Assembly: GCA_034436045.1 (NCBI GenBank)
Contig: DAOTVZ010000051.1
Coordinates: 14,761-78,760, forward strand
Length of the DNA: 64,000 nucleotides
Direction: 5' to 3'
Source: H111-94 sp034436045
Lineage (GTDB): Bacteria > Chloroflexota > Ktedonobacteria > Ktedonobacterales > Ktedonobacteraceae
Positions 50,705-59,419 of this stretch are shown here, in pieces. The notes below the pieces were generated by a model that saw nothing but the letters and a program-made list of their open reading frames with translations, was not told the origin of the DNA and did not search any database. Within the stretch, counting starts at the first letter, position 1. Each line of letters opens with the position of its first letter. The position numbers and the translations under genes are program-made.

Positions 50705-52083
50705 TGGCAACCCCGGTTATCTTACCCGCGCTTGGCATGGCGCAGGAAACGGGAAGGATCGTGCGCTGGCTGAAAGCGGAGGGGGAACAGGTCACGCAGG
50801 GAGAGCCGCTGGTTGAGATCGAAACCGACAAGGCCACCGTTGAGCTAGAGGCTCCGGCTTCCGGCTTCCTGAGTGCCATCACAGCAGCGGAAAATGATGA
50901 GGTGCCGGTCGGTAATGTGATTGCCGAGATACGTTCTGTTGCCGACATGACAAATCAGCAGGCAAACGTGATGCCGCAAAGTTCGCATCAGGGCAAGCAG
51001 GCAGAGCGCGAAGAGCGCGTGCAGGCCAGCCCACTGGCGGCACGTATCGCTGCCGAACACCAGTTGGATTTGAGCCAGATCACGCCGGCGGGTAAACGTA
51101 TCCAGAAGGCCGATGTATTAACCTACCTGCAAACACGCGCGGCGATGGCTGAGCAGCAGAACGGCGTTGCGACGGTGGAGCGTGTTATCGGCACGACACT
51201 CCCGCGTCTGGTGATGGCCTCGCCGAAGGCGCGACGACTGGCACGTGAGGCAGGCAAAGACCTCGCCGCCATTAAAGGTAGTGGGCCAGATGGGGCGGTG
51301 TTATCCGGTGACGTACTCGCTGCTCTTGCCGTACCCCCGATGCCAGCAGTAAATGCTATGTCCGCTCCGCCCGCGCCTGCTGTTGCAGAGGCAAAGAGCG
51401 AAATTGGCGACGAAGGGTTGACAGTTGGCAATATCTGGCGCATTATGGCTGAGCGCACGACGCAAAGCTGGACCAGCGTACCGCATTTTGCACTGGTGCG
51501 CGAAGTGGATGCGCAGCGTCTGATCGCGTGGCGCGAGTATGTGCGCTCGCATTTGACGGCTTCAGTGACGTATACCGATTTGCTGGTCAAACTGGTGGCG
51601 GCGGCATTGCGCGCGCATCCGCGCCTCAATGCCTCGTGGGAGAAAGGTGCGCTACGCCAGCATGATGCTGTCAATATCGGCATCGCTGTTGCCGTTGATG
51701 AGGGCCTGATCGTACCGGTGATCCATCACGCTGATGCGGCGTCGATCAGTGAGATTGCGCGCCGCCGTGCTGATCTTGTTACGCGCGCGCAAATGGGCAA
51801 AATTCGTCCTGAGGATCTGACCGGTGGCACTTTTACCATCAGTAATCTTGGTATGTACGGGGTTGATGCTTTCAACGCCATTATCAATGCTCCCCAGGCG
51901 GCCATTCTCGCCGTAGGACGGATCGCGGAGCGCGTGGTTCCGGTGGAGGGCCAGCCGGCAGTGCGACCGATGATGGTCTTGACACTCTCATGTGACCATC
52001 GCGTGGTTGATGGGGCGCGCGCTGCCCGGTTCCTGAACAGCCTGGCGACCTTGATCGAAGAGCCACTAGCTCTTTTTAGCTAG
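50704..52083 (+). CDS. Dihydrolipoamide acyltransferase (E2 component)
   Basis: The 459-residue protein has one lipoyl domain (1-77) with the lipoylated Lys in EIETDKATVELEAP. A linker and the E3/E1 binding domain follow at about 105-140 (ASPLAARIAAEHQLDLSQIT) and a second segment with similar features at about 170-205 (ASPKARRLAREAGKDLAAIKGSGPDGAV), so it appears to have two peripheral-subunit-binding domains. The catalytic domain (about 235-459) ends with TLSCDHRVVDGARAARFL, which holds the His and Asp. The start overlaps the M24 stop by 1 bp. No E3 (dihydrolipoamide dehydrogenase) gene is in the window. Confidence 0.95.
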   Translation: MATPVILPALGMAQETGRIVRWLKAEGEQVTQGEPLVEIETDKATVELEAPASGFLSAITAAENDEVPVGNVIAEIRSVADMTNQQANVMPQSSHQGKQAEREERVQASPLAARIAAEHQLDLSQITPAGKRIQKADVLTYLQTRAAMAEQQNGVATVERVIGTTLPRLVMASPKARRLAREAGKDLAAIKGSGPDGAVLSGDVLAALAVPPMPAVNAMSAPPAPAVAEAKSEIGDEGLTVGNIWRIMAERTTQSWTSVPHFALVREVDAQRLIAWREYVRSHLTASVTYTDLLVKLVAAALRAHPRLNASWEKGALRQHDAVNIGIAVAVDEGLIVPVIHHADAASISEIARRRADLVTRAQMGKIRPEDLTGGTFTISNLGMYGVDAFNAIINAPQAAILAVGRIAERVVPVEGQPAVRPMMVLTLSCDHRVVDGARAARFLNSLATLIEEPLALFS

Positions 52084-52108
52084 TTTGGCCTGAAAGATAG
52101 GTTATGTA

Positions 52109-52137
52109 TTGATAAAATCGACAAATAAATGTATTAT
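52109..52137 (+). promoter_or_regulatory. Promoter for the branched-chain amino acid ABC operon
   Basis: The -35 TTGATA (52109-52114), a 17-bp spacer and -10 TATTAT (52132-52137) are about 130 bp upstream of the start at 52266. It gives the transporter operon its own start of transcription, independent of the E2 gene. Confidence 0.65.
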
Positions 52138-52168
52138 TGGAAAGGAGGAAAAACCTGTTATATGTAGC

Positions 52169-52221
52169 CTGATACCCACAAAGGCATTGCTACATGTAGT
52201 GATGTGTCTTGTGGATATCAG
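52169..52221 (+). promoter_or_regulatory. Structured leader of the ABC transporter operon
   Basis: Outer arms CTGATACCCACAA (52169-52181) and TTGTGGATATCAG (52209-52221) pair with one mismatch and enclose the palindrome CTACATGTAG (52190-52199). It would be a two-tier hairpin in the mRNA leader. No T-run follows. An unused SD-like AAAGGAGG (52141-52148) and a start-stop ATGTAG (52162-52167) lie just before it. Confidence 0.5.
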
Positions 52222-52265
52222 ACATCAAGGTTCCCCATAAAGATTAGTTAGTAGGAGGCAAATTT

Positions 52266-53522
52266 ATGAGCGGACTCAACACATGGCGGCAAGGAAAGGC
52301 CCTACATTGCGTAGGTCTGATGCTCATTGCACTGGTGGTACTCAGTGCATGTGGTAGTACAACTACCTCTACCTCATCCTCTACTCAAACGCAAAAACCC
52401 ATCACTATCGGTATTTCGGTTTCGTTGTCGGGCGATTTTTCTGCCGATGGCAAGGCGACCGAGCAGGGTTATCAGCTCTGGGCCAACGATATTAACAAGC
52501 AAGGTGGACTGCTTGGACGCAAGGTGCAACTGAAATTCCTGTCGGATGCCAGCAGCACGACCCAGGTTGTAACCAATTATCAGCAGCTCATCACGGTCGA
52601 TCATGTAGACCTGGTGTTGGGGCCATACTCGACGTTGCTGACTAAACCGGCCTCGGTGGTTGCCAATCGCTATGGTTATGCCTTTCTGGAAGGTTCGGGG
52701 GGTGGCCCTTCCGTCTTTACACAGGGATTGCACAATATCTTTGATGTCTCGCCGCCTATCCAGTTCCAGATGAATACGTTTGTGCAATATATCCTGTCGC
52801 TACCGGCCTCAGAGCGCCCTACTTCTGCTGCCTATGCGACTGAGGATGATCCGTTTACGCAGCCAATGATTGATGAGGCGCGTTCTCTGCTGGAGAAAGG
52901 TGGCATCCCGACCGCTTCGTATCAGGTCTATCCTGCGGAGACGACGGACTACACGCCAATCGCGCAAAAGGTGATTGCCTCGAAGGCGCAACTGGTGGTG
53001 CTGGGGAGTATGTTGCCCGATATGATCGCCTATGTGCAGGCTTTCCGGCAGCAGCACTTCAATCCTAAAGCCATCATTGCCTCGGCTGGCCCGGACCAGG
53101 GAGCGCAGTTTACCGGCCCGATTGGCGGAGCTAAGGTAGCCGAAGGTATCTTCTTCCCCAATGGCTGGGATCCATCGATCAATACCTATCAGAATCAGCA
53201 GATGGTGCAGGAATACATAGCGACCTACGGCGGCACGGCCCAGGATATCAGCGCTGACACTGCGGAGGCTTATTCGGTAGGTCAGGTACTGGCGCAGGTG
53301 GTCAATAAGATTCACAGTATTAACAATCAGGCGATCATCAATGAACTGCACTCTGGCGATACATTCCAGACGGTGCAGGGCCAGGTGAAGTTCAATGCGC
53401 AAGGTGAAAATGTTCTCGGAGCGGTATACTGCTTCCAGTGGCAGAACGGCTCGGTCAAGCTGGTGTATCCACCGGCCAATGCCGTCGCCAGCCCTGAGTA
53501 TCCCAAGCCTGCCTGGCCATAG
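52266..53522 (+). CDS. Branched-chain amino acid-type ABC transporter substrate-binding lipoprotein
   Basis: The 418-residue protein has a lipoprotein signal peptide with lipobox VVLSAC (Cys about 29), then an S/T linker and a LivJ-type (Peripla_BP_6) domain: ITIGISVSLSGDFSADGKATEQGYQLWANDINKQGGLLGRKV is the typical opening, and the second lobe begins at about 160. AGGAGG precedes the ATG. It heads a complete importer (two permeases, two ATPases). LivJ-type receptors bind branched amino acids but also amides, urea or aromatic compounds; the substrate here is not certain. Confidence 0.95.
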   Translation: MSGLNTWRQGKALHCVGLMLIALVVLSACGSTTTSTSSSTQTQKPITIGISVSLSGDFSADGKATEQGYQLWANDINKQGGLLGRKVQLKFLSDASSTTQVVTNYQQLITVDHVDLVLGPYSTLLTKPASVVANRYGYAFLEGSGGGPSVFTQGLHNIFDVSPPIQFQMNTFVQYILSLPASERPTSAAYATEDDPFTQPMIDEARSLLEKGGIPTASYQVYPAETTDYTPIAQKVIASKAQLVVLGSMLPDMIAYVQAFRQQHFNPKAIIASAGPDQGAQFTGPIGGAKVAEGIFFPNGWDPSINTYQNQQMVQEYIATYGGTAQDISADTAEAYSVGQVLAQVVNKIHSINNQAIINELHSGDTFQTVQGQVKFNAQGENVLGAVYCFQWQNGSVKLVYPPANAVASPEYPKPAWP

Positions 53523-53572
53523 CACGCATTGTGAGGGCGTGACGAATCTTCACAACTAACATCGGATAATCC

Positions 53573-53600
53573 GTAGGGACGGGATCAATCCCGTCTCTAC
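53573..53600 (+). repeat. Palindromic REP-like hairpin between livJ-type and livH-type genes
   Basis: GTAGGGACGGGAT (53573-53585) and ATCCCGTCTCTAC (53588-53600) form a 13-bp stem with a 2-nt loop and one G-T pair. The design is the same as the arms of the elements at 6479-6640 and 26231-26501, with different inner bases. It is followed by a T-rich stretch (TTTTTTC). It may set binding protein over permease levels. Confidence 0.65.
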
Positions 53601-53639
53601 ATACAGATTTTTTCTTATTTCACAAGAGGAAGGCCGACC

Positions 53640-54515
53640 GTGAAACTCATTCTTGAAGCCATTGTGACCGGCCTGTTGACGGGCGGCGTGTACGCTCTTA
53701 TGTCATCAGGGCTGACACTGCTGTTTGGGGTGATGGAAATCATCAATGTCGGACAGGGCGCACTGGTCATTCTGGGGGCGTATCTCAGCTACGTGCTGGA
53801 AAAAAACCTGCATATCGACCTGTTCCTGGGCCTGCTAATTACTATGCCGGTTATGTTTGTCGGTGGCATACTGATTGAGATACTCTTTATCCGCCCTGTT
53901 AAGGGAGATCGTACTATGCTGTCTATCCTGGTGACGTATGGTATAGCGCTTATTATTGAAGGGATACTCAATCTGATTTTTTCAGCCGATTACGTTCAAT
54001 TACATGCCTGGTACGTTACTGCATCGTTTAATATCGGCGGCTTCTACCTCTCGTACATTTATGTTTTCGGTTTCTTGCTGGCAGTCGTGCTATTGGGCGC
54101 ACTCTACCTGCTGCTCTACTACACTAAATTTGGTTATGGTCTGCGCGCCACCATGCAGAATCGTATGGCGGCAGAATTAATTGGTATAGATGTTGATCGC
54201 ATTTCGACGATTACCTTTGGCATTGGTATCGCGCTGGCGGCTGCGGGCGGTATGGCCTTTGGCGCGACAAACGCCTTTGATGCCGGTAGCTCTTATGATC
54301 TTATTTCGCGCCTGCTGGCGATCATTGTCTTTGGTGGGATGGGGAGTCTGTCCGGCGCACTGATTGCCTCGTTAGGTATGCTGGTGGTCGAAGATGTCAC
54401 CTCGGTCGTCTGGTCGCCGGTCTGGGCCAGTACCGTCTTTTACATTTTGCTGGTCATTATTCTGATCGTTCGTCCCCAGGGCTTGCTTGGGCAGGCGGAA
54501 GGAAGAAAGCAATGA
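53640..54515 (+). CDS. Branched-chain amino acid-type ABC transporter permease (LivH-like)
   Basis: The 291-residue protein has about eight membrane helices. It shows the family features LTGGVYALMSSGLTLLFGVMEIINVGQGAL at the N-terminus and TKFGYGLRATMQNRMAAELIGIDVDRI in the cytoplasmic coupling region. It starts with GTG at 53640 and GAGGAAGG upstream. The stop overlaps the LivM-like gene as ATGA. Confidence 0.95.
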   Translation: MKLILEAIVTGLLTGGVYALMSSGLTLLFGVMEIINVGQGALVILGAYLSYVLEKNLHIDLFLGLLITMPVMFVGGILIEILFIRPVKGDRTMLSILVTYGIALIIEGILNLIFSADYVQLHAWYVTASFNIGGFYLSYIYVFGFLLAVVLLGALYLLLYYTKFGYGLRATMQNRMAAELIGIDVDRISTITFGIGIALAAAGGMAFGATNAFDAGSSYDLISRLLAIIVFGGMGSLSGALIASLGMLVVEDVTSVVWSPVWASTVFYILLVIILIVRPQGLLGQAEGRKQ

Positions 54516-55567
54516 GAATCCTCAAACCGCTCTGGTTGTTGCTCTTGCTGGCAGTCGCTCTCGTGTTTCCCCTGCTGTTTCCTAATCCGACAGTGACAAC
54601 GATGATGATCTTCGCGCTGCTCTTTGCCGCCATTGCCACCGGCTGGAATATTATTTCCGGCTATACAGGCTATGTTGCGCTGGGCCATACCGCCTTTTTC
54701 GGCATTGGCGCATATGCGCTGGCGTTGATGTGCCAGGACTGGCATATCCCCGGTGGATACGAGCCGTTCTATCTCATACCCGTTGCTGGTCTGGTGGTAT
54801 TGCCCATCAGCGCGTTTTTCGGTTGGATCGCCCTGCGTGTGCGACGCCATACGTTTATCGTGATTACGATTGCGATGTTTTTCGTTGTTCAATTGCTGGC
54901 CTACAATCTTCGTTTCATCACCAATGGCTCAACCGGCCTGAGTCTGCCTCTTCCAACCGACTGGAGCGGCGATTTTTACAACATCCCGTTCTACTATGTG
55001 ACGCTGCTCTTGCTGCTGATCTCGCTGGCCGTCTCCTGGTGGATTCGTAACTCTAAGTTTGGCCTGGGCTTGCTGGCCATCCGCGATGACGAGGATCGTG
55101 CGATGGGGCTGGGTGTCCGAACGAACGCTTCCAAGCTGGCGGCCTTTATCATCTCGGCGGTCATCGTGGGTATGGCGGGAGCTATCTGGGCTTATTTTGT
55201 CGAGTCGATCTATCCAGCTTCCACCTTTGACCCTAACTTCGATGTCGCTATGGCGTTGATGGCGTTCCTGGGCGGTCTGGGCACGCTCTCCGGCCCCGTA
55301 TTGGGCGCGTTGATCGTGGAGCTTGCCCAACAATACTTCACTATTCAGTATGGCCAGAATGGCTACTACTTAATTGTCTACGGGGCGCTTTTCTTGATCG
55401 TCATTATCTTCATGCCACGCGGCATTATTCCGACGGCGCGCGATCTTTGGCGAAAATATCGTGTTGCCCGTTCTCAGCAAGTTATAGAGGTCAATCTTGC
55501 GACGACGCCCGCAGCGTCGAAGGGTGCGTCCACCGATACTGAGAAGAAGGAGGGCATTAACTTATGA
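54512..55567 (+). CDS. Branched-chain amino acid-type ABC transporter permease (LivM-like)
   Basis: The 351-residue protein has about nine membrane helices. NIISGYTGYVALGHTAFFGIGAYALAL is the LivM opening, and SKFGLGLLAIRDDEDRAMGLGVRTNASKLAAFI is the coupling segment. The C-terminal tail of about 35 residues (ATTPAASKGASTDTEKKEG) is hydrophilic and not conserved. The stop overlaps the LivG-like gene as ATGA. Confidence 0.95.
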   Translation: MRILKPLWLLLLLAVALVFPLLFPNPTVTTMMIFALLFAAIATGWNIISGYTGYVALGHTAFFGIGAYALALMCQDWHIPGGYEPFYLIPVAGLVVLPISAFFGWIALRVRRHTFIVITIAMFFVVQLLAYNLRFITNGSTGLSLPLPTDWSGDFYNIPFYYVTLLLLLISLAVSWWIRNSKFGLGLLAIRDDEDRAMGLGVRTNASKLAAFIISAVIVGMAGAIWAYFVESIYPASTFDPNFDVAMALMAFLGGLGTLSGPVLGALIVELAQQYFTIQYGQNGYYLIVYGALFLIVIIFMPRGIIPTARDLWRKYRVARSQQVIEVNLATTPAASKGASTDTEKKEGINL

Positions 55568-56295
55568 GCTTGCTGGCAGCGCAGGGAATTTGTAAAGCCT
55601 TCGGTGGGATTCGTGCCCTGGATACCTGCTCGATTAGCGTAGAGGAAGGCTCGATTACCGGCCTGATCGGGCCGAATGGTTCGGGCAAGACGACCATGTT
55701 TAATGTGATCACGGGCTACGAGCGTAGCGATAGCGGGCAAGTGATGTTTCAAGGACAGAATATCACCAATGCCTCACCGGCGAAAATCTTTCGTCTGGGT
55801 ATCGGACGCACCTTCCAGTTGACGCGCATTTTCCCGCGCATGACTGTGATGGAGAATATGCATGTTGCTGTGCAACGCAACGACCTGAAGGGACTGCTCA
55901 GCCGCTGGAGTATGTCGCACGAGCAGCAGCGCGCCCTGGAACTGCTGGATTTTGTCGGGTTGGCGAAGCTCAAAGATGATCTGGCCGGCACACTCTCCTT
56001 TGGTCAAAAGAAGTTGCTGGAGTTTGCCTGCATTTTAATTGCCGAGCCAAAGGTTATCCTGTTGGATGAACCGGCAGGGGGCGTTAATCCCACCATGGTC
56101 AACTACCTGGCCGAGCGCATTCGCACCCTTAATCAGCGTGGCATCACCTTTCTCGTGGTGGAACACAACATGGAATTTGTGATGAGCCTGTGCAGTAAAG
56201 TCATGGTCATGCATCGTGGCACCAGGATTGCCGAAGGCACACCGGCGGAAGTTCGCTCCAATCCGGCGGTGTTGGAAGCTTATCTGGGAGACTGA
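55564..56295 (+). CDS. Branched-chain amino acid-type ABC transporter ATP-binding protein (LivG-like)
   Basis: The 243-residue ATPase has Walker A GPNGSGKTT, the family-specific RTFQLTRIFPRMTVMENM Q-loop region, signature LSFGQKKLLE, Walker B VILLDEPAGGVNP and H-loop VVEHNMEFVMSL. AGGAGG lies upstream. The ABC signature is LSFGQ rather than LSGGQ, as is common in LivG. Confidence 0.96.
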   Translation: MSLLAAQGICKAFGGIRALDTCSISVEEGSITGLIGPNGSGKTTMFNVITGYERSDSGQVMFQGQNITNASPAKIFRLGIGRTFQLTRIFPRMTVMENMHVAVQRNDLKGLLSRWSMSHEQQRALELLDFVGLAKLKDDLAGTLSFGQKKLLEFACILIAEPKVILLDEPAGGVNPTMVNYLAERIRTLNQRGITFLVVEHNMEFVMSLCSKVMVMHRGTRIAEGTPAEVRSNPAVLEAYLGD

Positions 56296-56299
56296 AGCA

Positions 56300-57022
56300 A
56301 TGTTATTGCAAGTACATAATCTCTATGCGGGCTACGATGGCAGCGATATTCTCAAAGGTATCGATCTAGAGGTAGAGCAGCACACGACGACCTGCATCAT
56401 TGGCCCAAACGGAGCCGGTAAATCGACGGTATTGCGCGTGCTGAGCGGCCTTTTGAAGCCACGCCTGGGCACGATAACCTTTGACGGTACCTCGCTGGTC
56501 GGCCTGTCCCCACGCCAGATACTGGCACTTGGCATCGTGCAGGTGCCCCAGGTACACAGCCTGTTTCCGAGTATGACCGTTGAGCAAAATGTGCGCCTGG
56601 GGGCCTATACGATTGACGACAAGGCGCTGGTAGAGCGGCGCTTGCGTGAGGTTGGGGAGCTATTCCCCATTGTCAGAGAGCGCGCACGCGACAAGGCCGG
56701 TAGCCTGTCAGGCGGTCAGCAACGCCAGGTGGAGTTCGCGCGTTGCCTTATGCTTGATCCGCGCCTGATCCTGCTGGATGAGCCATCTATGGGTTTAGAC
56801 CCCAAAACGTTTAAGCAGGTTGTGGAAACCATCAAGGCCATGCAGGAGAGCGGTCGCACTATTCTGTTAGTCGAGCAGAACGCGCGTACCGGCCTGAGCA
56901 TCTCCCATAACGGGGTTGTGCTGGAGAGTGGGCAGGTGCGCCTGAAAGGGTCACACACGGAGATTTTGAACAATCCTGAAATCGGTCATCTGTATCTGGG
57001 TGGCGCGCTTTCCAGTAAGTAA
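56300..57022 (+). CDS. Branched-chain amino acid-type ABC transporter ATP-binding protein (LivF-like)
   Basis: The protein is 240 residues from the ATG at 56300 with GGGAG upstream. It has Walker A GPNGAGKST, VPQVHSLFPSMTVEQNV, signature LSGGQQRQ, Walker B LILLDEPSMGLDP and H-loop region LLVEQNARTGLSIS. A longer frame inside livG has no support. It completes the heterodimeric ATPase pair with LivG. Confidence 0.95.
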   Translation: MLLQVHNLYAGYDGSDILKGIDLEVEQHTTTCIIGPNGAGKSTVLRVLSGLLKPRLGTITFDGTSLVGLSPRQILALGIVQVPQVHSLFPSMTVEQNVRLGAYTIDDKALVERRLREVGELFPIVRERARDKAGSLSGGQQRQVEFARCLMLDPRLILLDEPSMGLDPKTFKQVVETIKAMQESGRTILLVEQNARTGLSISHNGVVLESGQVRLKGSHTEILNNPEIGHLYLGGALSSK

Positions 57023-57044
57023 GGTGTGCTTTCCGTCTGGGGGA

Positions 57045-57132
57045 AGGGCGAGCGCAAGGCATCGCCTCTACCCTGTATAACAGGCGTGAACAGGAATGGA
57101 ATAGAACAGGGGCGATGCCCTGCGCTCGCCCT
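57045..57132 (+). repeat. Long imperfect inverted repeat between livF-like gene and hydrolase 1
   Basis: Arms of 22 nt, 57045-57066 and 57111-57132 (AGGGCGAGCGCAAGGCATCG against its near complement), flank 44 bp that include a small CCTGTATAACAGG hairpin. It resembles the other palindromic intergenic elements in layout, and may separate expression of the transporter from the hydrolases. Confidence 0.65.
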
Positions 57133-57160
57133 GATAGATACAGAGAGAAAGGAAGCCTCA

Positions 57161-58228
57161 ATGGCGAGAGATGAACAGGTGCAGGCCGCTATCGACAACT
57201 GGGCACCTCGCTTCATTGCCAATGGTATTGACTATAACGATTTTCAGCGCGTGACTACGAGTGTGGAATGCTGGGATGATTGGTGCCGGGCATGGTCGGA
57301 GTGCGGAGCGCTACACGCACAGATGGGCGAGCAGGCCGAAGCGCGAGGCAAGTATGTCTCAGCGGCTCAGCACTATTTTCAAGCCTCGATCTGCTATCAC
57401 TTTGGCAAGTACCTGTTTGTGCATAGGCCACAGGAATTGCGGGTTGCGCATGAATACACCGTCCAGTACTATCAGCGCGCGTTACCTTATTTTGACCCGC
57501 CGGGCGAGCGGGTGGCGATCCCCTATGAGAATGGCACAACCATGTATGGCATTCTCAGAAAGCCCTGGCACACTGCTAAGCCGCCGGTAGTCATCTTGAT
57601 TCCGGGGCTGGACTCGGTGAAGGAAGAGTTACACCTCTATGGCGAGGATTTCCTGCGGCGCGGCATGGCGGTGCTGGCCATCGATGGGCCGGGCCAGGGT
57701 GAGATGGAATTTACCTTCCCGCTGCGCCATGACTATGAAGTGCCGGTGCGCTATGCTATCGACTATCTTGAAGGTCGCGCGGACGTAGATGCAAGGCGCG
57801 TGGGCTTGATGGGAGTGAGCTTCGGCGGCCAGTTTGCGACGCGCGCGGCTGTTTTTGAGAAGCGCGTGCGGGCCGCGATAGAGAACTGTGGCCCGTATAA
57901 TCAGTCCACCAATTTCAAAAATCGCCCTCTCATCAGTCGCAGAACGATGGTGCATCGTTTATATGCGAAGGATGAGGATGAGGCTGTAGAGAAGTTGCGG
58001 CAATTTAATTTGCAGGGCGTTGTAGAGCAAATCACATGCCCTCTGCTGGTCATTCAGGGCGAGCGCGATAGGCTGGTACCCGCCGTGCAGGGCGCACGCA
58101 TTGCCGCAGAAGCGGGCAGAATGGCTGAGTTGTGGCTGTTCGAGGATGGCAACCATGTCTGCAACAACATTCCTTATAAGCATCGCCCACAACAGGCAGA
58201 TTGGATGTACGAAAAACTGGTTGGCTGA
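57161..58228 (+). CDS. Alpha/beta hydrolase, 2,6-dihydroxypseudooxynicotine hydrolase-like (copy 1)
   Basis: The protein is 355 residues from the ATG at 57161, with AAAGGAAG upstream. Residues 1-135 are an all-helical cap typical of DHPON hydrolase and FrsA-like proteins (DEQVQAAIDNWAPRFIANG, WSECGALHAQMGEQAEARGKY). The hydrolase core follows: the oxyanion-side motif GLDSVKEELHLYGEDFLRRG, nucleophile Ser in GVSFGGQF (about residue 222), the Asp in GERDRLVP and the His in DGNHVCNN. Family members cleave C-C bonds or esters of cyclic or aromatic compounds. A second copy follows 28 bp downstream. The true substrate is unknown. Confidence 0.88.
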   Translation: MARDEQVQAAIDNWAPRFIANGIDYNDFQRVTTSVECWDDWCRAWSECGALHAQMGEQAEARGKYVSAAQHYFQASICYHFGKYLFVHRPQELRVAHEYTVQYYQRALPYFDPPGERVAIPYENGTTMYGILRKPWHTAKPPVVILIPGLDSVKEELHLYGEDFLRRGMAVLAIDGPGQGEMEFTFPLRHDYEVPVRYAIDYLEGRADVDARRVGLMGVSFGGQFATRAAVFEKRVRAAIENCGPYNQSTNFKNRPLISRRTMVHRLYAKDEDEAVEKLRQFNLQGVVEQITCPLLVIQGERDRLVPAVQGARIAAEAGRMAELWLFEDGNHVCNNIPYKHRPQQADWMYEKLVG

Positions 58229-58256
58229 TACCCACAAATCCGATAAGGAGAACGTA

Positions 58257-59324
58257 ATGGCGAGAGATGAATTGGTGCAGAGTGCCATCGATAACTGGGC
58301 ACCGCGCTTCATTGCCAATGGTATTGACTACAACGACTTTCAGCGTGTGACTGCCAGCATCGAGCGCTGGGACGATTGGTGTCAGGCGTGGTCGGAGTGT
58401 GGTGCGCTGCATGCACAGATGGGCGAGCAGGCCGAAGCACAGGGCCTGTACGTCTCAGCGGCTCAGCATTACTTTCAAGCCTCAATGTGCTATCACTTCG
58501 GCAAATTTTTGTTTGTCCACAACCCGCAAGCGTTGCGTGTGGCTCACGAGCATACTGTGAATACCTACAAGAAAGCTCTGCCTTATTTCGAGGTGCCGGG
58601 CGAACACGTGGAAATCCCCTACGAGCATGGCGCGCGCATGTATGGCATCCTCAGAAAGCCCTGGCATACACCCAGGCCGCCGGTCGTGTTGCTGGTGCCG
58701 GGCCTGGACTCGGTGAAGGAAGAAATGCACCTGTACGGTAATGACTTTTTGCGAAGAGGCATGGCCGTGCTGGCTCTTGATGGGCCGGGCCAGGGTGAGA
58801 TGGAGTTTGAGCATGCCATGCGCTATGACTACGAAGTGCCGGTGCGCTATGCCATCGACTATCTTGAGAGCCGCGCCGATGTGGATGCAAAGCGGGTGGG
58901 CCTGATGGGCGTCAGTCTCGGCGGCTATTATGCTCCTCGCGCAGCAGCTTTTGAGCCGCGCCTCAAAGCGGCCATTGCCAACTGTGGGGGCTATAACTTT
59001 TTGGGCCATTTCGACCGCCTGCCGGGGCATACCCGTGCTGCCTTTATCCATCGCCTCAAAGCTGCCGATGAGGCGGACGCGCGCAAGAAGCTGGCTGCCT
59101 TTAACCTTGAAGGCGTGATGGAACGTATACAGTGTCCCTTGCTGATTATCATGGGGCGTCGTGACAGGCTTGTTCCACCTTCAGACGCGGAACGTATGGC
59201 AGCCGAAGCTCCTCGTGTGGCCGAACTATGGATGTTCGAGGATGGCAACCACGTCTGCAACAACATCCCCTACAAACACCGTCCGCAACAGGCTGATTGG
59301 ATGCGCGCAAAACTGATGGCCTGA
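58257..59324 (+). CDS. Alpha/beta hydrolase, 2,6-dihydroxypseudooxynicotine hydrolase-like (copy 2)
   Basis: This protein has the same length (355 residues) and layout as copy 1, with strong identity throughout. The Ser is in GVSLGGYY, the Asp in GRRDRLVP and the His in DGNHVCNN. It differs around the active-site entrance after the nucleophile: copy 1 has NCGPYNQSTNFKNRPLISRR, copy 2 has NCGGYNFLGHFDRLPGHTRA. This points to a substrate difference after duplication. AAGGAG lies before the ATG. It is followed by a hairpin at 59370-59403 that closes the operon. Confidence 0.88.
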   Translation: MARDELVQSAIDNWAPRFIANGIDYNDFQRVTASIERWDDWCQAWSECGALHAQMGEQAEAQGLYVSAAQHYFQASMCYHFGKFLFVHNPQALRVAHEHTVNTYKKALPYFEVPGEHVEIPYEHGARMYGILRKPWHTPRPPVVLLVPGLDSVKEEMHLYGNDFLRRGMAVLALDGPGQGEMEFEHAMRYDYEVPVRYAIDYLESRADVDAKRVGLMGVSLGGYYAPRAAAFEPRLKAAIANCGGYNFLGHFDRLPGHTRAAFIHRLKAADEADARKKLAAFNLEGVMERIQCPLLIIMGRRDRLVPPSDAERMAAEAPRVAELWMFEDGNHVCNNIPYKHRPQQADWMRAKLMA

Positions 59325-59369
59325 TGATAACGAGGAACAAGGTTCTTCTCGCCAACCAGCAGGTTTGAT

Positions 59370-59403
59370 GTCAGACTCACGGATACGGCTCCGTGAGCCG
59401 ACA
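59370..59403. terminator. Hairpin between convergent hydrolase and FtsX genes
   Basis: CTCACGGA (59376-59383) and TCCGTGAG (59390-59397) form the core; flanking TGTC and GACA extend the stem with some mismatches. No clear T-run follows on either strand, so it may be a partial or factor-assisted terminator for both genes. Confidence 0.55.
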
Positions 59404-59419
59404 TTAACCATGTTGGCAG

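Noticed and set aside
52162..52167. Leader peptide upstream of the LivJ-type gene
   Set aside because: ATG is followed at once by TAG and lies 13 nt from the SD-like sequence. It is kept only as a note in the leader finding.
43053..59324. Nicotine or N-heterocycle degradation cluster
   Set aside because: A CoxL-like subunit and DHPON-hydrolase-like enzymes recall the pAO1 pathway, but they are 12 kb apart with other operons between, and other pathway genes are missing.
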